From assembly GCA_964465915.1 (NCBI GenBank), contig CAYXMJ010000203.1, positions 1 through 5,281 on the forward strand: a DNA stretch of 5,281 nucleotides, given 5' to 3'. Position 1 is the stretch's first letter, and every line of letters starts with the position of its first letter. The notes under the pieces are model-generated. The model saw nothing but the letters and a program-made list of their open reading frames with translations. It ran no database searches and was not told where the DNA came from. Of the stretch, positions 1-5,281 are shown in pieces. The position numbers and the translations under genes are program-made. This DNA is from CAVPHV01 sp964465915. GTDB lineage: Bacteria > Actinomycetota > Acidimicrobiia > Spongiisociales > UBA5794.

Positions 1-662
1 TCGATCATGAAGGGTGCCCGGTCGCCGGTGGCCAGCTGGTAGGTGGTGTCGAGGCCTTCGAGGGTGAAGTAGCCGATGGCATGCGGATAGCTGCCTTCGA
101 GCGCCCAAGCGATGGTCGAGGCCAGGTGTTCGCCGCAGGCAAGCTTCCAGACTTCGTGGCTCCAACTGTCGAGGCCCCGCTGCGCCATGATGGCCGTGCG
201 GGTCTCATCGTCGAGCGTGTGCTTGTCCCACACGTGGCCCAGCTCGTGGTAGAGGACGGAGGGACTACCGCAGGTGTGGACAATGTGCTCATCGCCCCGT
301 GTGGTGTAGTAGCCGTTGCTGGGCTCGCCCGAGCTGCCTGCACATTTTGCCCGATCGCCGTGCAAGTGGATGATCACGTCAGGGAGCCCGAGCCCGGCGG
401 CCGCGAAGGCCGCAAGGGCGCGCTCAACGAGCTCGATCTGCTCGGAGGTTTCGGCATATACCGTGGCCCCCGGCAGCTCAGCGCTGGGCGGCAACACGAG
501 GTCGGGGATCTGCACAGTCGGGCGAGCTGAGCGAGTTCCGGATTCCAGGACGCCCGTCCGTGCAGATCCCCCGGTGGCGACGGCAGGTTGCGCTGCGGGT
601 GCCGCCAACGAAAGCGTGAGAATTGCCAGAATCAGAGTTGCGCCGGTGCGTGTAGTGCTCAT
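1..662 (-). CDS. Secreted putative zinc metallopeptidase (HELGH), 3' end cut by window edge
   Basis: An open frame of 220 codons runs from the ATG at 662-660 to the left edge with no stop, so the C-terminus is missing. The codon just before the ATG is TGA, which fixes this as the first possible start. Residues 1 to about 29 form a Sec-type signal peptide: a charged MSTTRTG start, a hydrophobic core, then Ala-rich AxA-like sites near residues 22-29. The zinc-binding motif HELGH is at residues 139-143 (bases 234-248) within LYHELGHVWDKHTL. Downstream, GEHLASTIAWAL places Glu178 where gluzincin-like peptidases carry their third zinc ligand. Cys107 and Cys131 flank the stretch before the motif and could form a disulfide, as expected for an exported enzyme. 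The fold class and peptidase role are inferred from the motif; the substrate is unknown. It lies 301 bp downstream of the amidase gene on the same strand, probably with its own promoter. The Shine-Dalgarno signal is weak (GGACGG about 9 nt upstream). Confidence 0.82.
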   Translation of the reverse strand, partial: MSTTRTGATLILAILTLSLAAPAAQPAVATGGSARTGVLESGTRSARPTVQIPDLVLPPSAELPGATVYAETSEQIELVERALAAFAAAGLGLPDVIIHLHGDRAKCAGSSGEPSNGYYTTRGDEHIVHTCGSPSVLYHELGHVWDKHTLDDETRTAIMAQRGLDSWSHEVWKLACGEHLASTIAWALEGSYPHAIGYFTLEGLDTTYQLATGDRAPFMI

Positions 663-790
663 TCACGCACCGTCCGCTCACGGCGTTAGGGCGCGATTAG
701 GTATGGGTTAGGCGCGGCGGGGCCCAGCAAGCCGGTCGCTAATCAGGACGGATTGGCCCTAGTCCGGAGCGGTCCAACGAATAGGAGCCC
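663..790. other. Intergenic region, apparently a divergent promoter region
   Basis: This 128-bp stretch separates the minus-strand metallopeptidase start from the plus-strand GTG of the possible small gene at 791. Apart from the triple TTAGG repeat I see no long open frame with coding-like codon use and no stable terminator-like hairpin. I found no exact TANNNT -10 hexamer at a usual distance from either start, so the promoters are not located. The arrangement, with genes leaving in both directions, is what suggests a shared regulatory region. That reading depends on the small gene being or having been real. Confidence 0.4.
685..717. repeat. Three 11-bp direct repeats (RTTAGG units), possible regulator site
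   Basis: GTTAGG at 685-690, ATTAGG at 696-701 and GTTAGG at 707-712 recur with a spacing of exactly 11 bp, so TTAGG falls on one helix face three times. The full 11-mers are GTTAGGGCGCG, ATTAGGTATGG and GTTAGGCGCGG. The block lies 23-55 bp upstream of the metallopeptidase start codon and about 75 bp before the possible plus-strand small gene, so it could serve either. Eleven-base direct-repeat units are the known architecture of OmpR/PhoB-family operators, for example the PhoP boxes of Streptomyces, but this core differs from the PHO-box core. The regulator is therefore unknown, and the role as an operator is inference. Confidence 0.45.
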
Positions 791-972
791 GTGAAGCTGC
801 CGAAGACGTGGCTTCTCGGGCTGTCGCTCGTCGTGTGGGTGTGGCCGGATCGTCGGGGCTCAAAACCCGGCGGAGGGACGAGATCTGGAAAGAGCCTTCG
901 TATGAAGCCGAAGAATCGGGTTTCACATGGTCCGGGGCGCCGGTGGAAGAAGCGGCGTCCGGCTCACGCTAG
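791..972 (+). pseudogene. Possible frameshifted gene for a small single-span membrane protein (about 59 aa)
   Basis: From the GTG at 791 the frame reads MKLPKTWLLGLSLVVWV, a basic start plus a hydrophobic span. Nearly every codon there ends in G or C (16 of 17), as in real genes of this window. After about 841 that frame loses GC3 bias, while the frame at 841-972 becomes coding-like (about 70% GC3). It reads VAGSSGLKTRRRDEIWKEP, then an acidic tail ending at TAG 970-972. Removing one GT from the GTGT-rich tract near 834-844 joins the halves into a natural 59-residue protein: a membrane span, an RRR patch and an EIW motif. This layout recalls small actinobacterial single-span proteins with a DLW-type motif (the DLW-39 family), but the resemblance is loose. 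AGGAG at 783-787 lies only 3 nt before the GTG, which is close for a Shine-Dalgarno site. The end overlaps the convergent amidase gene by 9 bp. It could be a pseudogene, a sequencing indel, or chance. Confidence 0.38.
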
Positions 973-1854
973 GCCGTCCACGATGTCGGCCACCAGCTGG
1001 CTTGCAGCTTCCCCACAGATGGTCTTGAGGGTGAGCGGACGGGACTCGAGCTTCGTCACGGCAGCGACGGCAAGATCGCCGTCTGCGATCAGGGCGTACA
1101 GGCTCTCGCCCGGACAAGCCGTGGCCGCCCAGTCGCGGTGGCCGGTGATCTCACTTGGGTCGACACCGAACTCGCTAACACCCCAGGCCAGCATGGCGAT
1201 CAGCGAGTCGAGTTGCGCCTCGGTGAGTTCCTGCTCCTCGAAGTTGCCCTTGACGGCGATCAGCAGGTGGCCGGTGGGATCGTACGAGGTCCTGGTGTCG
1301 CCGACGGCGGTGTACGGGCGGCCTTGGTAGACGTGGCCGTTGCGGTCGATCAGGAAGTGGTAGGCGATGTCGGGCCATCCGAGGCTCTGGTGGTCGGCCT
1401 GATGCTTCCGGGTGAACCCAGGAGACAAGCGATTGTCCTCGATGATGGCCGCGGTGTGGTGCACGGTGATCCGCTCGATCGTGTGTTCCGTGAACTCGCC
1501 CGACGGCGGCTGAGCGCCCCACGCCTCCCGGCAGAGGACCGACACCATGGGGGGCGGCGGGGCGGTCGTGGTGGTGGTCGGCGCCGCGGTAGAGGTCGTG
1601 CTGGTGGGTGCCGGAGTGGAGGTCGTGGTCGGCGCCTCCGTGGAGGTCGTGGACGGCACCGGGACGGTCGTGGGGGCCGCAGATGTCGACGAAGCAGCCG
1701 AGGTCGACGAGGTCGACGTTGATGTGGTGCCTGCCGCTTGGGTAGCGGTTTTGTCCTCGCCAAGCAGCCACGCCACGCCGCCCACCGCCCCCAAGCCAAA
1801 CAGACCGGCGATGCCGATCAGCAGCCTGCGTCGGGTTTGATCCTGCGGTGCCAT
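964..1854 (-). CDS. Membrane-targeted N-acetylmuramoyl-L-alanine amidase, PGRP/T7-lysozyme type (Amidase_2)
   Basis: This 296-residue protein should cleave the bond between N-acetylmuramic acid and L-alanine in peptidoglycan, outside the cytoplasmic membrane. Residues 7-13 (TRRRLLI) resemble a twin-arginine motif and are followed by a hydrophobic span to about residue 31. No clear cleavage site is visible, so it may be either a Tat signal or an uncleaved anchor. Residues 43-102 are a Thr/Ser/Ala/Pro spacer, suited to crossing the wall. The catalytic domain starts near residue 107 with CREAWGAQ, a PGRP-like entry. The zinc ligands match the family: His132 in ITVHHTA, then His239 and Cys247 in TGHRDWAATACPG. 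Tyr165 (DIAYHF) and Thr245 match the catalytic Tyr and Thr of amidase-active PGRPs, so the enzyme looks active. About 45 residues follow the domain, of unknown role. The gene begins 89 bp after nrdJ, and its start seems leaderless. The substrate could be self wall (remodelling) or competitor wall. Confidence 0.93.
   Translation of the reverse strand: MAPQDQTRRRLLIGIAGLFGLGAVGGVAWLLGEDKTATQAAGTTSTSTSSTSAASSTSAAPTTVPVPSTTSTEAPTTTSTPAPTSTTSTAAPTTTTTAPPPPMVSVLCREAWGAQPPSGEFTEHTIERITVHHTAAIIEDNRLSPGFTRKHQADHQSLGWPDIAYHFLIDRNGHVYQGRPYTAVGDTRTSYDPTGHLLIAVKGNFEEQELTEAQLDSLIAMLAWGVSEFGVDPSEITGHRDWAATACPGESLYALIADGDLAVAAVTKLESRPLTLKTICGEAASQLVADIVDGLA
1547..1740. repeat. Imperfect minisatellite encoding the amidase Thr/Ser/Pro linker
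   Basis: On the plus strand the core GAGGTCGTG recurs at 1592-1600, 1619-1627 and 1643-1651, and a relative (GACGGTCGTG) lies at 1663-1672. The steps are about 27, 24 and 20 bp. Two adjacent GAGGTCGAC units follow at 1700-1717, and GTGGTGGTGG runs lie nearby. On the coding strand this specifies repeated TTST, STEAPTTTST and APTSTTST blocks. The steps are near or at multiples of three, so gain or loss of units could change spacer length without breaking the frame. Low-complexity linkers of this kind are common in actinobacterial wall enzymes. Confidence 0.65.
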
Positions 1855-1860
1855 GGGTAC

Positions 1861-1866
1861 AGAGTA
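1861..1866 (-). promoter_or_regulatory. Candidate -10 hexamer (TACTCT) for a leaderless amidase transcript
   Basis: Read on the minus strand, TACTCT fits the TANNNT -10 consensus and is followed by GTACCC and then the ATG at 1854-1852. With the usual 6-7 nt between the -10 and the start site, transcription would begin at or next to the A of the ATG, giving a leaderless mRNA. Such transcripts are frequent in actinobacteria and fit the lack of a good Shine-Dalgarno before this ATG. No TTGACA-like -35 is visible at the normal spacing, because that position falls inside the terminator hairpin. The call rests on one hexamer and its position only. Confidence 0.42.
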
Positions 1867-1898
1867 AGGCCCCCCGGGCGTTTCACCCGAGGGGCCTT
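1866..1898 (-). terminator. GC-rich stem-loop downstream of nrdJ, likely terminator
   Basis: AAGGCCCC (1866-1873) pairs with GGGGCCTT (1891-1898). CGGG (1875-1878) pairs with CCCG (1886-1889), with one mismatch between the two blocks and a 7-nt loop. The hairpin begins 45 nt past the nrdJ stop and ends 11 nt before the amidase ATG. On the minus strand only UU continues into a mixed UUACUCU flank, so there is no strong U-tract. That is common among GC-rich actinobacterial terminators but leaves some doubt. The stem is nearly symmetric and could also act on plus-strand transcription. Confidence 0.6.
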
Positions 1899-1904
1899 CC
1901 CCTA

Positions 1905-1936
1905 GTCACTTTCAGGTCGTGGGAGATGAAAGTGAC
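1905..1936. repeat. Perfect 10-bp inverted repeat just past the nrdJ stop
   Basis: GTCACTTTCA (1905-1914) and TGAAAGTGAC (1927-1936) are exact reverse complements separated by 12 bp. The dyad begins 7 nt after the nrdJ stop codon (1946-1944) and sits upstream of the GC-rich hairpin. The arms are much more AT-rich than the surroundings, and no U-tract follows, so it is not a typical terminator. The half-site repeat distance of 22 bp, about two helical turns, would suit a dimeric DNA-binding protein acting on the amidase promoter. Alternatively, as RNA it could form a 3'-end hairpin on the nrdJ message. Confidence 0.5.
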
Positions 1937-1943
1937 GGGCGCC

Positions 1944-4900
1944 TCAACTGCACCCCTTGCTGTCCCCACAGTTGAGGCAGCGGTAGCAGGAGCCGTTGCG
2001 GACGGTGATGTGGCCGCATGTGTCGCACAGCGGAGCATCGCCCATCTTGTCGGCCAGGACCGCCTGGACGGCCGCCGTCTGTAGGTCGGCGGCCGTGGCA
2101 GCGGTGCCGCCGTTGGCCATTGCACCCGGGCCGGGCGACAGCGACGCACCAACCGAGACGGGCGTATCGTGGCCCTCGATCGGGAGGTCTTCGTTGGCGT
2201 CGACAAATGCGGCCGCTTCGACCTGGGCGTCTATCTCGGCCTCCATGGCGCTCTCGGTCAGGTCCAACTGGATCCCGGCGTCGACCGCAATGCCCTTCGG
2301 TGGCTCGGGCAACGCATGGCTGCGATCCGGCGGCACCTGGGCCAATTCGTCACGATGCAGATACTCGACACCGAGCGCCCGGAACACGTAGTCGATGATG
2401 CTGTTGGCCATCTTGATGTTCGGGTGTCCCTCGACCATGCCCCGCGGCTCGAAGGTCTGGAATGTGAAGGTGTCGACGAACTCCTCCAACGGAACGCCGT
2501 ACTGGAGTCCCTTGCTCACCGCAATCGCAAAGCACGACAGGATGCCGCGCAATGTGGCGCCTTCCTTGGCCAGGTCGATGAACAGCTCACCGAGCGAGCC
2601 GTCTTCGTACTCGCCGGTGCGCAGGAACACCTTGTGGCCACCCACCCGGCCCTCCTGGGTGTATCCGGCCCGCCGCGCCGGCAACAAGAACCGGGGACGA
2701 GGCAGATCCTGATACGCCTGCGCCGGCGACACACCCGGCTTGAACATCCCGGCGTGGATCAGCCCGTGGCCGTGGGACACCATCTCCATCTCGTCCGCCA
2801 GGGCATCCTCGAGATTGTCCGGCTCGTCGTCCGCAATGCCGTCATCGGACTGCGACGACAGCGGCTGGGAAGCCTTCGAACCGTCCCGGTACAGGGCCAT
2901 TGCCTTGAGGCCGAGGTCCCACGACGTCCGATACGCATCCTCGATGTCGGCGATCGACACCTCGTTGGGCATGTTGATCGTCTTGCTGATGGCCCCCGAG
3001 ATGAACGGCTGAGCCGCCGCCATCATCTTGATGTGACCCATGTGGTGGATGAACCGTGTGCCCGTCTTACCGTTCTTGTTGGCGCAGTCGAACACCGGCA
3101 GGTGCTCGACACGCAGGTGCGGGGCGCCCTCGATCGTCTGACGGCCGCACACGTAGTCGTTGGCTTCGGCGATCTCTTCATCGGTGAACCCGAGCGCCTT
3201 GAGCATCGAGAAGCTGGGCTCGTTGTACTGCTCAGGGCTGAACCCGAGTCGCTGCAACGTCTCCTCGCCGAGCGTCCACTGGTTGAACGCAAAGCCCAGC
3301 TCGAACACGCCGGGAAGGATGTTCTCCACCCGCCGGATGTCCTCCGCATTGAAGCCCTTGGCGATGAGCGTCGCAGTGTTGATGTGCGGCGACCTGGTGA
3401 GGTTCATGGTCCCGACCACGTAGTCGATGATCTGGCTGACCCGGTTGCGGTCGTACCCGAGGCGCTTCAGCGCCGGGGCGATCGACTGGTTGGCGATCTT
3501 GAAGTAGCCGCCGCCCGCCAGCTTCTTGAACTTGACCAAGGCAAAGTCGGGCTCGACTCCGGTGGTGTCGCAGTCCATCAGCAGACCGATGGTGCCGGTC
3601 GGGGCCAACACGGTGGCCTGAGCGTTGCGGAAGCCATGCTCCTCTCCCAGCTTCACCGCGATGTTCCACGCGTTGCGGGCTTCCTGGAGCATGGCGTCGG
3701 GTGCCATGGCGGGGTCAATCCCCATCACGTGGGACGACACACCTTCGTACTCGCCGTCGGCGGCGTTGTAGGCGGCCTTGCGATGGTTGCGCATCACCCG
3801 CAGCATGTATTCGCGGTTGAGTTCGTACTTGGGGAATGGGCCGAGCACCTCAGCCATCTCTGCCGACGTCGCATAGGAATAGCCGGTGAGGATGGCGGTC
3901 AACGCGCCGGCAATAGCCCTGCCCTGCTCGGAGTCGTAGGGGATCCCCATCCGCATCAGCAGTGACCCGAGGTTGGCGTAGCCGAGACCGAGGGTGCGGT
4001 AATCGTAGCTGCCTTGGGCGATCTCCGCCGACGGGAAGTGCGCCATCGTCACCGAGATCTCGAGCACCATCGTCCAGATCCTGATGGCGTGCCGGTAGCT
4101 CTCGAGGTCGAAGGTGCCCTTGTCGTCGTCGTAGAAACGACCGAGGTTCAGGCTGGCCAGGTTGCACGCGGTGTTGTCGAGGAACATGTACTCGCTGCAC
4201 GGGTTTGATGCGCGGATGTCGCCCTCGGCTGGGGACGTGTGCCACTCGTTGATCGTCGAGTGGTACTGCATCCCGGGGTCGGCGCACGCCCAAGCAGCTT
4301 CGGCGATCTGGCGCCACAGGTCGCGGGCCTTGACCGTCTTCATCACCCTGCCGTCGTAGCGGGCGACGAGGTCCCAGTCCCTGTCGTTGACGACGGCTTC
4401 GACAAACTCGTTGGTGACCCGCACCGAGTTGTTCGAGTTCTGGCCAGAGACGGTCGCATAGGCTTCGCCGTTGAAGTCGGACGAGTAGCCCGCTGCCACG
4501 AGCGCCCTGACCTTCTTCTCCTCCTCGGCCTTCCAGTTGATGAAGGTTTCGACGTCGGGATGGTCGATGTCGAGGATCACCATCTTGGCGGCCCGTCGGG
4601 TCGTACCGCCCGACTTGATGGCCCCGGCGGCGCGGTCGCCGACCCGAAGGAAGCTCATCAGCCCGGACGACTTGCCCCCGCCCGACAGTGGCTCGCCCTC
4701 AGCGCGAATGTTCGAGAAGTTGGAACCGGTGCCCGAGCCAAACTTGAACAGGCGTGCCTCACGCACCCACAGGTCCATGATCCCGCCCGGGTTGACCAGG
4801 TCGTCGCCGACCGCCTGGATGAAGCAGGCGTGGGGCGCGGGCCGGCTGTACGAGTCGGGGGAGACCGTCATCTCCTCGGTCTCGGGATCGACATACCAGA

Positions 4901-5281
4901 AGCCCTGCGGCGGGCCGTCGATGCCGTACTCGTGATGGAGGCCCGTGTTGAACCACTGCGGTGAGTTCGGAGCCGCCATCTGGTGGAGCAGCATGTAGCC
5001 GAGTTCGTCCTCGAACACCTGGGCGTCGTCGTTTGATGCGAAATAGTCGTGCTCTTCGCCCCACCAGCGCCACGTCGCTGCCAGCCGCTTGATGACCTGG
5101 CGGGCCGAGCGCTCCGGACCGAGCACCGGCTTGCCGTCATCATCGAGGAGCGGGTTGCCGTCGTCGTCGAGTTGGGGAACGCCGGCCTTGCGGAAGTACT
5201 TCGAGACCATGATGTCGGCGGCCACTTGGGACCAGCCCGAAGGGATCTCAGCATCGGTCATTTCGAACACGATCGAGCCGT
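1944..5281 (-). CDS. nrdJ: Adenosylcobalamin-dependent class II ribonucleoside-diphosphate reductase, 5' end cut by window edge
   Basis: NrdJ reduces ribonucleotides to deoxyribonucleotides in the cytoplasm, using a cobalamin-generated thiyl radical and no oxygen or second subunit. The frame stays open to the right edge (GSIVFEM precedes residue 4), so the GTG at 5270 is not the true start. Probably a few tens of residues are missing. Numbering from that GTG, 1108 residues are present. Cys358 in NPCSEYM is the radical cysteine, with Asn356 and Glu360 beside it. Cys149 (HACFIQ) and Cys369 (TACNLASLN, 11 residues later, as in Thermotoga NrdJ) are the redox pair. APTGTIG at 556-562 is the phosphate-binding loop, and PFISGAISKTINMP at 755-768 is a conserved barrel-end motif. 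A TSCPD domain spans about 865-970. A variable Ala/Asp/Glu-rich linker follows, and then a cysteine tail (Cys1082, 1085, 1095, 1098, 1101, 1107) that should bind zinc and pass electrons. The promoter, and any B12 riboswitch, would lie outside the window. Confidence 0.97.
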   Translation of the reverse strand, partial: GSIVFEMTDAEIPSGWSQVAADIMVSKYFRKAGVPQLDDDGNPLLDDDGKPVLGPERSARQVIKRLAATWRWWGEEHDYFASNDDAQVFEDELGYMLLHQMAAPNSPQWFNTGLHHEYGIDGPPQGFWYVDPETEEMTVSPDSYSRPAPHACFIQAVGDDLVNPGGIMDLWVREARLFKFGSGTGSNFSNIRAEGEPLSGGGKSSGLMSFLRVGDRAAGAIKSGGTTRRAAKMVILDIDHPDVETFINWKAEEEKKVRALVAAGYSSDFNGEAYATVSGQNSNNSVRVTNEFVEAVVNDRDWDLVARYDGRVMKTVKARDLWRQIAEAAWACADPGMQYHSTINEWHTSPAEGDIRASNPCSEYMFLDNTACNLASLNLGRFYDDDKGTFDLESYRHAIRIWTMVLEISVTMAHFPSAEIAQGSYDYRTLGLGYANLGSLLMRMGIPYDSEQGRAIAGALTAILTGYSYATSAEMAEVLGPFPKYELNREYMLRVMRNHRKAAYNAADGEYEGVSSHVMGIDPAMAPDAMLQEARNAWNIAVKLGEEHGFRNAQATVLAPTGTIGLLMDCDTTGVEPDFALVKFKKLAGGGYFKIANQSIAPALKRLGYDRNRVSQIIDYVVGTMNLTRSPHINTATLIAKGFNAEDIRRVENILPGVFELGFAFNQWTLGEETLQRLGFSPEQYNEPSFSMLKALGFTDEEIAEANDYVCGRQTIEGAPHLRVEHLPVFDCANKNGKTGTRFIHHMGHIKMMAAAQPFISGAISKTINMPNEVSIADIEDAYRTSWDLGLKAMALYRDGSKASQPLSSQSDDGIADDEPDNLEDALADEMEMVSHGHGLIHAGMFKPGVSPAQAYQDLPRPRFLLPARRAGYTQEGRVGGHKVFLRTGEYEDGSLGELFIDLAKEGATLRGILSCFAIAVSKGLQYGVPLEEFVDTFTFQTFEPRGMVEGHPNIKMANSIIDYVFRALGVEYLHRDELAQVPPDRSHALPEPPKGIAVDAGIQLDLTESAMEAEIDAQVEAAAFVDANEDLPIEGHDTPVSVGASLSPGPGAMANGGTAATAADLQTAAVQAVLADKMGDAPLCDTCGHITVRNGSCYRCLNCGDSKGCS
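5131..5171. repeat. 24-bp in-frame tandem duplication in the nrdJ N-terminal region
   Basis: The 17-bp string TTGCCGTCRTCRTCGAG occurs at 5131-5147 and again at 5155-5171, a period of 24 bp or eight codons. On the coding strand this gives LDDDGNPL followed by LDDDGKPV (residues 34-49 from the GTG at 5270). The acidic, Gly/Pro-containing unit sits between the YFRKAGVPQ segment and GPERSARQVIKRL and looks like a surface loop. The two copies differ at a few third positions, so the duplication is not brand new. Confidence 0.6.

Noticed and set aside
5..343. A minus-strand 112-codon frame over the metallopeptidase
   Set aside because: It is in a different frame from the one that encodes HELGH, and its translation is Ser/Thr/Pro/Arg-rich low complexity, typical of a shadow frame.
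81..711. Plus-strand frames at 81-530 and 316-711
   Set aside because: They are antisense to the metallopeptidase, which has a signal peptide and zinc motif. Neither plus-strand frame has a recognisable domain.
858..870. Programmed -1 frameshift at the AAAACCC tract for the small plus-strand gene
   Set aside because: AAAACCC is not a canonical slippery heptamer, and codon bias already switches frame near 841, upstream of it. An indel explains the pattern better.
920..963. Terminator downstream of the amidase
   Set aside because: GC-rich palindromic pieces such as GGCGCC are present, but I could not build a convincing long stem with a U-tract.
1138..1840. Gly/Arg-rich and Val-rich plus-strand frames across the amidase linker
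   Set aside because: They arise from reading the Thr/Ser/Pro minisatellite backwards. The amidase frame holds all zinc and catalytic residues.
2169..3965. A 598-codon plus-strand open frame inside nrdJ
   Set aside because: It lies wholly antisense to nrdJ, whose active-site motifs are intact. Its translation has no recognisable motif, and long antisense frames are expected in GC-rich coding DNA.
4239..4964. A 241-codon plus-strand open frame inside nrdJ
   Set aside because: It is antisense to conserved nrdJ segments, including the Cys149 region, and its composition is what the reverse of GC-rich codons gives.
5268..5270. The GTG at 5270 as the nrdJ start codon
   Set aside because: The frame stays open upstream to the edge (GSI before it), and NrdJ proteins normally have further N-terminal residues before this point.

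Overview
The window is GC-rich bacterial DNA from what is most likely an actinobacterium. Within that phylum, the style of the ribonucleotide reductase and its C-terminal cysteine tail suggest Acidimicrobiia or a relative. This placement is inferred from codon usage, protein style and an apparent leaderless start. It was not confirmed by any search.

Three genes lie on the minus strand and fill most of the window. From right to left they are as follows. (1) A nearly complete vitamin B12-dependent class II ribonucleotide reductase (NrdJ) occupies about 63% of the window and runs off the right edge, so its first residues are missing. (2) A membrane-targeted zinc amidase of the T7-lysozyme/PGRP type has a long Thr/Ser/Pro linker between its N-terminal hydrophobic segment and its catalytic domain. 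(3) A secreted putative metallopeptidase with an HELGH motif runs off the left edge, so its C-terminus is missing. The 89-bp gap between nrdJ and the amidase is densely structured. It holds a perfect 10-bp inverted repeat just past the nrdJ stop, then a GC-rich terminator-like hairpin, and then a -10-like hexamer placed so that transcription could begin at or close to the amidase ATG.

The 301 bp between the amidase and the metallopeptidase contains two further signals. Three TTAGG direct repeats spaced exactly 11 bp apart lie just upstream of the metallopeptidase. To their right is a plus-strand trace of a small membrane protein. It starts like a real gene, with good GC3 and a hydrophobic N-terminus, but it continues only in another frame, as if a GT dinucleotide had been inserted.

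Functionally, nrdJ supplies deoxynucleotides for DNA synthesis in the cytoplasm. The amidase and the metallopeptidase act outside the cytoplasmic membrane, on peptidoglycan and on an unknown protein substrate respectively. Nothing in the sequence ties the three into one pathway. No CRISPR array, RNA gene, insertion sequence or phage gene was seen. I found no convincing new multi-gene system; the most unusual content is in the two intergenic regions.
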